This document shows, piece by piece, positions 40,765-49,570 of a stretch of DNA of 64,000 nucleotides (position 1 is its first letter; each line of letters starts with the position of its first letter). The position numbers and the translations under genes were made by a program. This DNA comes from Akkermansiaceae bacterium (GTDB lineage Bacteria; Verrucomicrobiota; Verrucomicrobiia; Verrucomicrobiales; Akkermansiaceae): contig JAIPKB010000002.1 in assembly GCA_021733795.1 (NCBI GenBank), positions 17,693-81,692 of the forward strand, in the 5' to 3' direction. A model generated the notes under the pieces. It saw only the letters and a list, made by a program, of their open reading frames with translations. It made no database searches and was not told the DNA's origin.

Positions 40765-42120
40765 TCACTCTCCCGTGCCGCCGGTCCAGTTGTCGGTATG
40801 GAAGGGGGAGGCGGGAAGGCCTTCTGAATTGGTGAGGTTGGGGTTGGCGGTGCGGTGCCAACCGAAGCGGACCTGCTTGGGGTCTTTGACATTCCCGGCG
40901 CTCACAACGACGGTCTCTCCATTGATCACCGCTTCAGCCTCGACGAAGTTTCCGTCCGCGCCGGCGATCTTGAATTCGGTGAGCGGTTTGCCGTCGCGGG
41001 ACTTCAGTCCGCCGGAGGCGTGGGCGAACGACAATTGGACCTTGTCTCCTCTGGTCTCCATCGCCTTGAAGAGGGGGCCGGAGTAGATCACGTCCTTCTT
41101 GCCGTAGTCCTTTGCGAGCGCCCAGCGGGCGAGTCGGTTGCCGACGTCGTGTTTGTTGCGGGGGTGGATGTCGCCGATGTTGGCGACGAGGTCGGTGATG
41201 ACCGCCATTCCGGTGTTGGGGAGTTTCAAGGTGGCGGTTTGGGCCTCCCACAGCGCGGGAAGTTGGCCGTCCTCGTAGCGCGGGTTTCCCCAAGGGGCGA
41301 TTTGGACGAAGTAGAAGGGCATCTCCTTGTTATGGAAGGCGTCGCGCCATCCGAGAATGAGATCCTTCATCTTGTCGCCGTAGCTGAGGCCGTTCTTTTG
41401 AATGACATTGGTCTCGCCCTGGTACCAGATCGTGCCGCGCACTGGAAACTTCACGATGGGCGCGATCATGCCGTTGTACATCTTCCCGGAAGACTTTTCC
41501 GTGATGGTCCATGGTTCGATCGGGGAGCCGCCCCAGGAGCTGTTGATCAGTCCCATGGGAACATCCACTTCGGTATGGAGTTCCCTGCCGAAATGATAGA
41601 GCACTGCGGAAAAATTCGGGATGTTCTCCGGAGTGCATTCCTTCCAGGTCGCCTTCACGTCCTTGGCGGGTTCGTTGGCCTGCACCTTGGGGATGTGGAA
41701 GAGGCGAATGCCGGAATGTTTGGCACCAGCGATGAATTCCTTGGCGTTGTCGGTATTCTTGAGCGGCCATTCCATGTTCGACTGGCCGGATCCGATCCAG
41801 ACGTCGCCGATGAGGATGTCCTTGAGGACGATTTCGTTGTTCCCTTTGACGGTCAGCTTGTGGGGTTTGCCGCCATCGGCAGACAGGCTTGGCAGCCCGG
41901 CGAGCCAGTTGCCCTCGGTGTCGGCGGTGGCCGTTGCGGAGTGCCGATCAAAAGTGACCGTGATCTTTTCCCCGGCCTCGGCCGTGCCCCAGACATGCTG
42001 AGGGGTGTCCCGCTGCAGGACCATGTGGTCGCTGAAGACTGCGGGGAGGGTGACGTCGGCGGGTGAGGGGAGGGAGGTGCTGAGAATGGCGAGCAGCGTG
42101 AAAAAGGGCGTGTGTTTCAT
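40765..42120 (-). CDS. Sialate O-acetylesterase
   Basis: Signal peptide MKHTPFFTLLAILSTSLPSPA; VFSDHMVLQRDTPQHVWGTAEAGEKITV; DVWIGSGQSNMEWPLK; LINSSWGGSPIEPWT; GTIWYQGETN. Confidence 0.93.
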   Translation of the reverse strand: MKHTPFFTLLAILSTSLPSPADVTLPAVFSDHMVLQRDTPQHVWGTAEAGEKITVTFDRHSATATADTEGNWLAGLPSLSADGGKPHKLTVKGNNEIVLKDILIGDVWIGSGQSNMEWPLKNTDNAKEFIAGAKHSGIRLFHIPKVQANEPAKDVKATWKECTPENIPNFSAVLYHFGRELHTEVDVPMGLINSSWGGSPIEPWTITEKSSGKMYNGMIAPIVKFPVRGTIWYQGETNVIQKNGLSYGDKMKDLILGWRDAFHNKEMPFYFVQIAPWGNPRYEDGQLPALWEAQTATLKLPNTGMAVITDLVANIGDIHPRNKHDVGNRLARWALAKDYGKKDVIYSGPLFKAMETRGDKVQLSFAHASGGLKSRDGKPLTEFKIAGADGNFVEAEAVINGETVVVSAGNVKDPKQVRFGWHRTANPNLTNSEGLPASPFHTDNWTGGTGE

Positions 42121-42237
42121 GGTATATTGCTGGGAAGTTTTGTTTGGGCGGGGCGTTGTTGAGAAGGGAGAATGGGAGCGGATCAAGAGTCCTTGAAACC
42201 GGGAAGTCTTTGCCAAGGAGTCAAGCTTTGAGCGCTC

Positions 42238-42434
42238 AATGGATTGATGATTGACGATTGATGAGTGATGAGTGTTGATTTTTGAGCTGGAGCTTGCGCG
42301 GTGTGGACGCTCGATTTCAAGCTCACTTCAAAAATCAAAAATCAAAAATCAAAAATCAAAAATCAAAAATCAAAAATCAAAAATCAAAAATCAAAAATCA
42401 AAAATCAAAAATCGTCAATCGGTAATCACAAATC
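42238..42434. repeat. Heptanucleotide arrays: GATTGAT-type units (42241..42275) and 12 perfect AAAAATC units (42330..42413) with degenerate flanks
   Basis: aaaaatc x12 then gtcaatc-ggtaatc-acaaatc; upstream gattgat-gattgac-gattgat-gagtgat-gagtgtt-gattttt. Confidence 0.95.
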
Positions 42435-42472
42435 CTCTTCATGTCCCTCCATCTCCGGCGGCACTCTGCTGG

Positions 42473-44995
42473 TCAGCGCACCGGCTTCAGGGTGAATGAC
42501 TTGATGGCCATCCCGTACTGCGGAGGATCGGTGCGGGAGAAACGCAGGGTATTCGCGCCCTCCTTGAGGGTGAGCGTGACCGGTTGGGAATCCTGCCACT
42601 TCCCGAGCGTGAAGGGCATTTCCATGGCAATCCCGGGCCCGGCGTCATTCGCGGAGACGTTGAGCCGCTGATTGTAGTTCGCCGTGACCACCTTCGCGCT
42701 CAGCGCGTACTTGCCCGCACGCGGGACGGTGACCTGATACTCGAAACTCGATTTCGTGCCCTGCCGCGGCCCGGTCGGATCCATCTTCGGACTATTGGCG
42801 TAGTAAGTTTTGGCATAGGTGTCCGATATCCGCTCGCAGACATTGCCGTAGATGTCGTAGAGACCCCAGGGATTGGGCTTCTTCTGGCCTACCGGATGCG
42901 ACTTGCCACCCGCGTTGTCCTTGAACCAGGCGTAGTCCCCGAGCGGCGTGGGCTCGTTGCCGAAGAACCACATGGTGTCACGCCCCGCGCGACTGGCGTA
43001 TTCCCACTCGGCCTCGGTGGGAAGCCGCACGTCCAGGCCGGTCTTCTCGGCGAGCTTGTCGCAGAATTCCACCGCGTCAGGCGCGGCGATGTTGTCAACC
43101 GGGCAGTCCGGGGCCTTGGTGGACCGGCTGGGGTTGGATCCCATGATGGCCTGATACTGCGCCTGCGTCACCTCGTACTTGCCCAGATAGAATCCCCTGG
43201 TGAGCGTGACCTCGTGCTGTGGCACCTCGACGCATTCGAACCTGCCATCGATCTTGCTGTCACCTCCCATCGCGAACGTTCCGGGTTTGATGTAGGTCAG
43301 CTCCATGGTCACGCCGTCGCCCAGGTCGAGCGTCAGTTCACGCGGGGCTTCGTTGCCGGCAGGCGTCACCGCTGCCCGTAACCCCCAGTTCTCGTATCTG
43401 CCATAGCCACCGCTGAGGAGTCGCGTCCCGGACGTGCAAAGGGGGGCGTCGCTCTTCCACGTGCCGCCCCGCAGAACCGTCAGGCCCTCGATGCCGAAAC
43501 GCGGGAGGAAGATCTGCAGGCCGCCGCCGAAGCTCTTCATGGCAAGGACCTCCCGGGTGCTGCCGGACGGCTTGCTGTAGGCGGCGGCCGGTATCGATAT
43601 GACGCCGTCCCCGCCGGAGGTGATCTTCTTGTCCTCGGGCCTGGCAGGAGCGTCCGCCACCTTCTCTGGCGCCGTGGGTTCGTTGGACTCGCCGAGTTCC
43701 TCGCCGAGCGCGCCGAGCGTCACGGCTTTTGCCTTCTCGATAATCGTCCGCTGCGTGCGGAGCGCCACGCCGTTCCAAACGGCGGGGGGGCCGTCGTGCT
43801 CCCCGTAGGTCCGTTGTTCTCCCAGGACCTCGCCGACCCAGTAGGCCCGCTTGACCTGTAGATAGGCCTTCTCGTTGCCACGTGCCTGCGTGGTAGCGAG
43901 GAAATCGAGGTCGTTCTTGTAGCGCGTGCTCGTCCAGCCGCCACCCCAGCCGGCACCGAGGCAAGGCACCCAGCCGTCGGGCGTCCAGTGGACGAGGGCG
44001 GCGTGGCCGCGCTGCGGGCGGGCCGTGGTCGGGATCCCGAACGCGCGCAGGATGAAGCGCCCGAAGAACGCGCGGCGGCCGCAGACCCCGCCGTTCATGA
44101 GGATATTCTGAAAGAACTGCAACTCGGGCCTGTCGTACTTGACGTCCCCCGACCCGTACCTGACTTCGGTCCCGACGGCATTCACGTAGCGCCAGCCGTA
44201 GTTCGGGGTATGGATGTGGTCGGGCCGGAAGTTCCGAAGCATCTGGCGGCCCCAGGCCGCGATCTCGTCCGGCTCTTCACCGGCGACGACAAAGCGGAGA
44301 TCCCAGGTGCTCAGGCGGTCGAACGCCGGATCCAGTTCGCCGCCGAGGTACGCCTTCTCGTAGCTGAGGTATCGCTTGACCGGGTCCACGCTCGCCGGCG
44401 CATCCGCCGAGGCTGTTGCGTTTCTCTGCTCAACCGGCACCGCGTGTTCCAGGCTGATGGCGAGCGCCAGCCGCTGCAGGACACCGTCGCCGGCCTTTTT
44501 GCTCGCCTTCTGGATCGCCGTGTAGATTCCCATGGCACGACCGTACTTGCCTCCATTGGCACCGTCCGCCACCAGCATCTGCTTTATGAGGCCGGCGTCC
44601 GCCAGCATCTGCTCGACCAGCGCGGCCTGCTCCTTTCCCTGCTGGGAGAACTCCGCCAGGCCTTGAGGCGTGGCCTCGAGCAGGACGACGTACTTCGCGA
44701 GCTTGGCGTCCAGCGCGTCGCTGGCCAGGAACTGGTTCAGCTGGCGTGCCTCCCCGGTCTCAGGCGCAAGGGCCTTCTCCGGGTCGACCTTTGGGACCTT
44801 GGCGGAGAGCTCGGTCCGCAGTTGGTTGAGCATGCCGGTGTAGCGCGCCTCAAGTTTCCGACCGGCCTCGGTGAGCGGCGTTTGCGGCACCGGCTGTTGC
44901 CCGGCTGCCCAAACGCTAGAGGTCCCGATCGCCAGGGCGATCAGTGTCATGCAGATACCTTTCATCATTTTCGTGGTTCGGTTGGGTGTCATCAT
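42473..44995 (-). CDS. Secreted transglutaminase-like plus formylglycine-generating-enzyme-like (SUMF1) hybrid protein
   Basis: GGVCGRRAFFGRFILRAFGIPT (transglutaminase-like); YIKPGTFAMGG...HEVTLTRGFYLGKYEVTQAQYQAIMGSNPS...VRLPTEAEWEYASRAG...GLYDIYGNVCERISD (FGE/SUMF1); C-terminal CBM-like tail. Confidence 0.85.
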   Translation of the reverse strand: MMTPNRTTKMMKGICMTLIALAIGTSSVWAAGQQPVPQTPLTEAGRKLEARYTGMLNQLRTELSAKVPKVDPEKALAPETGEARQLNQFLASDALDAKLAKYVVLLEATPQGLAEFSQQGKEQAALVEQMLADAGLIKQMLVADGANGGKYGRAMGIYTAIQKASKKAGDGVLQRLALAISLEHAVPVEQRNATASADAPASVDPVKRYLSYEKAYLGGELDPAFDRLSTWDLRFVVAGEEPDEIAAWGRQMLRNFRPDHIHTPNYGWRYVNAVGTEVRYGSGDVKYDRPELQFFQNILMNGGVCGRRAFFGRFILRAFGIPTTARPQRGHAALVHWTPDGWVPCLGAGWGGGWTSTRYKNDLDFLATTQARGNEKAYLQVKRAYWVGEVLGEQRTYGEHDGPPAVWNGVALRTQRTIIEKAKAVTLGALGEELGESNEPTAPEKVADAPARPEDKKITSGGDGVISIPAAAYSKPSGSTREVLAMKSFGGGLQIFLPRFGIEGLTVLRGGTWKSDAPLCTSGTRLLSGGYGRYENWGLRAAVTPAGNEAPRELTLDLGDGVTMELTYIKPGTFAMGGDSKIDGRFECVEVPQHEVTLTRGFYLGKYEVTQAQYQAIMGSNPSRSTKAPDCPVDNIAAPDAVEFCDKLAEKTGLDVRLPTEAEWEYASRAGRDTMWFFGNEPTPLGDYAWFKDNAGGKSHPVGQKKPNPWGLYDIYGNVCERISDTYAKTYYANSPKMDPTGPRQGTKSSFEYQVTVPRAGKYALSAKVVTANYNQRLNVSANDAGPGIAMEMPFTLGKWQDSQPVTLTLKEGANTLRFSRTDPPQYGMAIKSFTLKPVR

Positions 44996-45283
44996 AAATC
45001 AGATTTCTGTTTCATGGTTCGTTGTGTGTCGGAGGTTGTCATCAGGTTCGTTTCCATCACAAATCCCGGCCGTCAGGCTGGGACAGGGCCGGAAGTCTTC
45101 CTGCCGTCAGAGGCTTCTTCTTACTGACCTGACAAGCCGCCCCTTTCAACTCCCTTCAGAGCCGCCTCCCACATCTCGGGTGCTCCAGGACGTCTCGCCG
45201 GTCGGCACCGACCCCGACCCGGGCTTCGCATGGTGTCAGCCCTCGGTGGCACAAGGTGGCCAACCCCAATCTGCTACAGCCGA

Positions 45284-46687
45284 TCACTTGCCCTTGAGCA
45301 GCTTCACCATCGCCTCCCCCATGGCGGTTCCCACATCCATGTAGGTCTGGGCGTTGCCATTGTAGTGGCTGTTGGAAGCGCCTCCCTGACTGAGGGGATG
45401 GGTGTAGACGGTGGTGACGTTCCCCTTGAACTCCGGATACTTGCCGGCTTCTCCATCCACGGCGAGTTGGGCGTCGAGGATCAGCTTCTCGTTCTCCTCG
45501 GCGCTGTCCTTCGCCGTCTGCCCGAGGGTGGCGACGACGAACTTGGCTTTCGGGGCCTTGAACTCCTCGCGCAGGGTCTTGATCAGATGGACGAGGTTCT
45601 TCTCGTAGCGGCTGGCATGTCCGGCGTTGTAGCGATCCTTGTCGCCCTGCCACCAGGCAAAGCCCACGATCTCATAGCCACGCCCTTTCCACTGGGGAAA
45701 CTGTTCGTCAAAGTTGTCCAGCACCTCATGCGCCGCACCGAAGCAATCGTCGTATTGCTTGCCGGCATACCATTCGATCGGCTTCGGTTCGGTGCCCTTG
45801 TCCCATGACTCGGGCGATTGCTTGTAGCCGGCGTAGGTTTTTCCGTCGAACGCGTACGATGCACTGCCCGGCGGCAGGAAATCCCAGCCCAGAGAGCGGT
45901 TCCCCTGCGAGGCTTTGAGCACGAGCACCGGATCGTCGATGCCATTCCCGACCACATGCCCGAATCCCAGCTCCGGCCCGATATTGCCGGAACCGACGCC
46001 CAACCACCGGCTTCCCGCGGCGGCGACCACCCCCTTGTACCAGACATCATCACGCGCCGTCCACTGGCCCTTGTCATTCATCAGGTAGGGATACATCCCC
46101 TTGTATTTGACCAGCGCCGACAGCGTTCCGGGAACATCCATCCGGTCGATCCAGCCGAGGCCATTCGCATCCTTGGTGAGGTAGGTGATCTTGAACGGGA
46201 CCTTCTTCCCGGCGGTCAGCTTGACTTCGGAACGCACCGCTTCCTTACCGGTCTCCTTGCGGTGGACCTCCTTGCCGTCGACCTCCATGATGTTGTCCAT
46301 GGAGCCGCCGTAACCGGGGCGGAGCTGGTACCTTCCGGTCTCCTTGACCTGGATGAACCCGCGCGTCACCTGGGCTCCACCGCCCGGATAGGGCGTCGGC
46401 TCGCTGCCACCGAAACTCTCGAGCTTCAGCGTCTTGATCGGCTTCATCTGATCGTAGTCGGCCTGCGGGTCGTAGGCTCGTTCGTAAACCGACACCACCG
46501 GGTCAAGGAACTCCGATCCCCAGCGGCTTCCTCCCCCGGTCACCTTGCCGGCTCCCACCATGTTGGATTGGCCGGAAAGAATGAAGACTTTGATTGGCTT
46601 GTTCCAGGCGTTCGAGACGGCGGTCGTCCCCAGGCACATCGCGGCGATGAGGCAGGATGCTTTGATTGGGTTGTTGTTGTTGTTCAT
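45284..46687 (-). CDS. Sialate O-acetylesterase (SASA/DUF303-type SGNH) with inserted beta-rich domain
   Basis: Signal peptide; IKVFILSGQSNMVGAGK; GFAWWQGDKDRYN; C-terminal HYNGNAQTYMDVGTAMGEAMVKLLKG. Confidence 0.88.
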   Translation of the reverse strand: MNNNNNPIKASCLIAAMCLGTTAVSNAWNKPIKVFILSGQSNMVGAGKVTGGGSRWGSEFLDPVVSVYERAYDPQADYDQMKPIKTLKLESFGGSEPTPYPGGGAQVTRGFIQVKETGRYQLRPGYGGSMDNIMEVDGKEVHRKETGKEAVRSEVKLTAGKKVPFKITYLTKDANGLGWIDRMDVPGTLSALVKYKGMYPYLMNDKGQWTARDDVWYKGVVAAAGSRWLGVGSGNIGPELGFGHVVGNGIDDPVLVLKASQGNRSLGWDFLPPGSASYAFDGKTYAGYKQSPESWDKGTEPKPIEWYAGKQYDDCFGAAHEVLDNFDEQFPQWKGRGYEIVGFAWWQGDKDRYNAGHASRYEKNLVHLIKTLREEFKAPKAKFVVATLGQTAKDSAEENEKLILDAQLAVDGEAGKYPEFKGNVTTVYTHPLSQGGASNSHYNGNAQTYMDVGTAMGEAMVKLLKGK

Positions 46688-46800
46688 GTCTGTTCCTTTC
46701 GTTGTGTTGTTTTCAGGGTCTTCCGGCGACTGCGAGGATTGTCATAGTCTCTCGGTAGGGTACGGTTCGAGGGTCACCGACTCTTGCGGTTGGGCGTGGT

Positions 46801-46884
46801 CTATTTTCCGCTGAGTAGCTTTTGGATCATCGGAGCAATGTGCTGAGCAACGAGGTCGTAACCCTCTGCGGTGAGATGGACTCC
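46801..46884 (-). pseudogene. C-terminal remnant of an SGNH hydrolase
   Basis: GVHLTAEGYDLVAQHIAPMIQKLLSGK*, the SGNH Block V (DxxHLTxxGY) tail only. Confidence 0.75.
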
Positions 46885-46942
46885 AACGTAGCAGGAAGAT
46901 CAAGATGGCAAAGCGGGAACCCGGAGGTTCAAGGGGCGGGGC

Positions 46943-47024
46943 CGCCCCTTGAGACGGCCTGGCGCGAGCCGCGCCAGCCACAACGCCCCTTGAGACGGCC
47001 TGGCGCGAGCCGCGCCAGCCACGA
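46943..47024. repeat. Two direct 41-bp repeats each containing a GGCGCGAGCCGCGCC palindrome
   Basis: cgccccttgagacggcctggcgcgagccgcgccagccac(aa/ga) twice in tandem. Confidence 0.9.
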
Positions 47025-47027
47025 TGC

Positions 47028-47081
47028 GCCAGACAGGCTGGAAGCCCGTCTGCCATTACAGGCTGGAAGCCTGTCCTACGG
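47028..47081. repeat. Dispersed palindromic repeat (caggctggaagcctg type), two copies
   Basis: acaggctggaagcccgtctgccattacaggctggaagcctgtcc. Confidence 0.75.
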
Positions 47082-47082
47082 G

Positions 47083-49566
47083 TCACGCGGAGCGTTCGGT
47101 GGCGGCGGGTTTGCGGTTGCGGGGGGGGGTGGGGAGACCGGTGGGGATGACCGGCTCGATGGCGTCGGCGGGGACCCAGCCGCGGGTCTGGGTGGCGAAG
47201 GCAATGTACACCCAATTACCGGCAACCCGCACGATCCGGCAAAGCGAGCCGGCCGGGGCCTCGATCACTTCGGGTGAGGTGCGGGAAGCCGCGGTGTGGA
47301 GCACGAGTTTTTCGGCGGTGATCACGGCTTGTTCGGAGGAGGGGGCGAACGCGGCGTCGTCGGGGTAGTAGTGCCAGCCGAGCAGGCCGGCGGCGGCGAG
47401 CATGGGGCCGATGACGATGACGACGGTGGCGGCGATGCGGAGTCTGGCACCGCTGCGGGTGGCGGGGAATGCGAGCAGGCCGAGGAGGACGAGCCAGGCG
47501 CCCGTCCAGACGGCACCGGTCCAACCGACCAGCGGGATGCGGGCGAGGGTGTATTGGTATTCCGGGCGCTGGATGGTGATGGCTCCGCATTTGCGCTCGA
47601 TGAAGCGCAGGTTTTGGCGGGCTTCGGCATGGCCGGGATCGCGGACGAGGGCGCGCCGGTAGTACAAGGCCGCATGGCCCGGGGAGCCCATGCGGTAGCA
47701 GGCGTTGCCAATGTTGTAGAGGGTGTCCGGGGAGAGTTGGTCGTAGTCGCCGGCGTCCATCCACAGGCGGATGGCCTCTTCGAAATTCGCAGACTCAAAG
47801 GCCGCTTGGGCGGTGGCGGCGAGATCGCCGGGAGAGGCGGCGGTTTCCTGAGCGCGGGCGGAGGGAGCGAGGGCGGGGCTGAGGACGGCGAGGAACAGCA
47901 CGGTGTGGATGGCCTTGCGGAGGGTTTTGAGGATTTCGTGACGGCGTTTGCCAAGGGTGACGGGGGCGGGGTCGGCACGGAAACAATGGGTGTCGCGCTC
48001 GGCGAGGATGGTCTGGAGTTCCGGGGCGGACCGGTCACCCAACCAACGTTCGATGAAGGCTCCCGCCTGTTTGAGGAAATGGCGGTCATCGGTGGCCGGG
48101 GTGCGGGCGAGTTCGGCGAGGGCGTGGGTTTCCAATGCCATACGTGGGGAGCGGGCGAAGCGGGGGATGAGACGCAGCCAGCAGGCTCTGAGAATGAGCA
48201 GGATGGCGAGCAAGGCGGCGGCGGCGTTGGCGGTCCAGGAGGGCGGTGAGAAACGCGGTTCGATGAGCAAACGGGCTGGCTGGAGGTTGGCGAGGATATC
48301 GGTCATGCGTTCGAGGGGGATGGGGAGGGCCTGGGGGGGGGCGGCCGCGAGGGTGGAGGCGGTGGTGGCGGGGATCACCTGGAGGGGGATCGCCGGCGTG
48401 GTGACGGTGCGGTATTGCTTGAGCGTGGGGTCGAAGAATGAGAGCAGGAACGGCGGGATGGAGGTTTGGGAGCTGAGCGGTTTGATGTGTTGCTGGAAGA
48501 CGACCGAGCCGGGAAGCTGGCGCCGCTCGTCGCCGCGCTGGGTGGCGTTGGCTTCGTAGATTTTCCAGTTTTTCGGGTCTTGCAACCGGGGGGGGCGCAG
48601 GGTGTCGAGATTGCCGCTGCCGGCAACCACCACATCGACGGCGATGGGGTCGCCCTCCCGGACTTCGGTTTGGCTGCTGCTGGAGCGCAGCGTGAAGGAG
48701 CCGATCGCATTGTCGAAACCCTCCGGAGCACCGGGGGGCAATGGCTCTGTTTCAAACGATAGTTTTGGAATGTCGAGAATGGCCTCATCGGCGAGGTGGC
48801 GGAACCCGCCATTGGGATCGAGGAAGACCCGGTTGGAGGTGAGGCGGAGTTTGGCGGGACCGATGCCGATTTCACCGCTGCGAATGGGGGTGAGGGTGCT
48901 GGTGTAGGCGACGGCGACGTAGCTGCGGTTGAGGATCCTGACCATGCCTTCCTTGCGGGAGCTGGGTTCAATCCGCCAGCAGGCCACGCCATCGGTTTCG
49001 AACTCCGGAATGCCCCAGTCAGCGATCATTCCCGCAACTTCGGCGGCGAGGTAGAGTTTGATTTCGACGGGGACGGCTTCGCCCGGGTAGGGGACCTCCT
49101 TGAGCAGGTGGAAGCCCACCGCGCAGCGGGCGCGCTGTTGGGCGATGGTGACTTCCTGCCATTGCAGGGCGGCAGGATCAAAGACGGTGAATTCGATCGG
49201 TTCGGTGCGGAGCGTGGTGCCGGTGTCCCAGGGCACCTCGATGGACGGGATGATGTGGCGACCCAGGGTGTAGGACTGGATCTCATATTGGAACGCGTAG
49301 TCCGAGTCCCGGCCCATGACGGATGGGCGGATGCTGGCACGCTCGGAAATCGGTTTGATCGAGACGCCGGGGACATTTGGAAGCTGGATCCGGGTGAAAA
49401 GTTGGGCGCGGGTGGGTTTGCCGAGGGGGACGATATCGAAATACCCGACTTCGCCCAGGGCCAGGTGGCGGCTGGTGAGTTGGGCGGAAACCTGGGCGGC
49501 GGCTGGTTGGACGAGGGCCGCCCCCGGCAGGGCGGTCAGGATCAGGAGTTGGAGCAGGGACTTCAT
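47083..49566 (-). CDS. BatD-like protein fused to TPR and SH3-like (BatE-type) C-terminus
   Basis: Signal peptide MKSLLQLLILTALPGAALVQPAAAQ; oxygen-tolerance BatD region; TLYNIGNACYRMGSPGHAALYYRRALVRDPGHAEARQNL TPR; C-terminal SH3b. Confidence 0.88.
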   Translation of the reverse strand: MKSLLQLLILTALPGAALVQPAAAQVSAQLTSRHLALGEVGYFDIVPLGKPTRAQLFTRIQLPNVPGVSIKPISERASIRPSVMGRDSDYAFQYEIQSYTLGRHIIPSIEVPWDTGTTLRTEPIEFTVFDPAALQWQEVTIAQQRARCAVGFHLLKEVPYPGEAVPVEIKLYLAAEVAGMIADWGIPEFETDGVACWRIEPSSRKEGMVRILNRSYVAVAYTSTLTPIRSGEIGIGPAKLRLTSNRVFLDPNGGFRHLADEAILDIPKLSFETEPLPPGAPEGFDNAIGSFTLRSSSSQTEVREGDPIAVDVVVAGSGNLDTLRPPRLQDPKNWKIYEANATQRGDERRQLPGSVVFQQHIKPLSSQTSIPPFLLSFFDPTLKQYRTVTTPAIPLQVIPATTASTLAAAPPQALPIPLERMTDILANLQPARLLIEPRFSPPSWTANAAAALLAILLILRACWLRLIPRFARSPRMALETHALAELARTPATDDRHFLKQAGAFIERWLGDRSAPELQTILAERDTHCFRADPAPVTLGKRRHEILKTLRKAIHTVLFLAVLSPALAPSARAQETAASPGDLAATAQAAFESANFEEAIRLWMDAGDYDQLSPDTLYNIGNACYRMGSPGHAALYYRRALVRDPGHAEARQNLRFIERKCGAITIQRPEYQYTLARIPLVGWTGAVWTGAWLVLLGLLAFPATRSGARLRIAATVVIVIGPMLAAAGLLGWHYYPDDAAFAPSSEQAVITAEKLVLHTAASRTSPEVIEAPAGSLCRIVRVAGNWVYIAFATQTRGWVPADAIEPVIPTGLPTPPRNRKPAATERSA

Positions 49567-49570
49567 GAGG

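Noticed and set aside
42330-42413. CRISPR array
   Set aside because: 7-bp contiguous units without spacers; no cas genes in the window.
42272-42499. 75-aa and 64-aa ORFs SKIKNQKSKIKNQKSKIKNQ
   Set aside because: Direct translation of the AAAAATC repeat array, not a gene.
46742-47277. ORFs containing RTGWKPVCHYRLEACPTGHAE / TGFQPVMADGLPACLAHRG
   Set aside because: Translations of dispersed palindromic repeats, a familiar spurious-ORF pattern.
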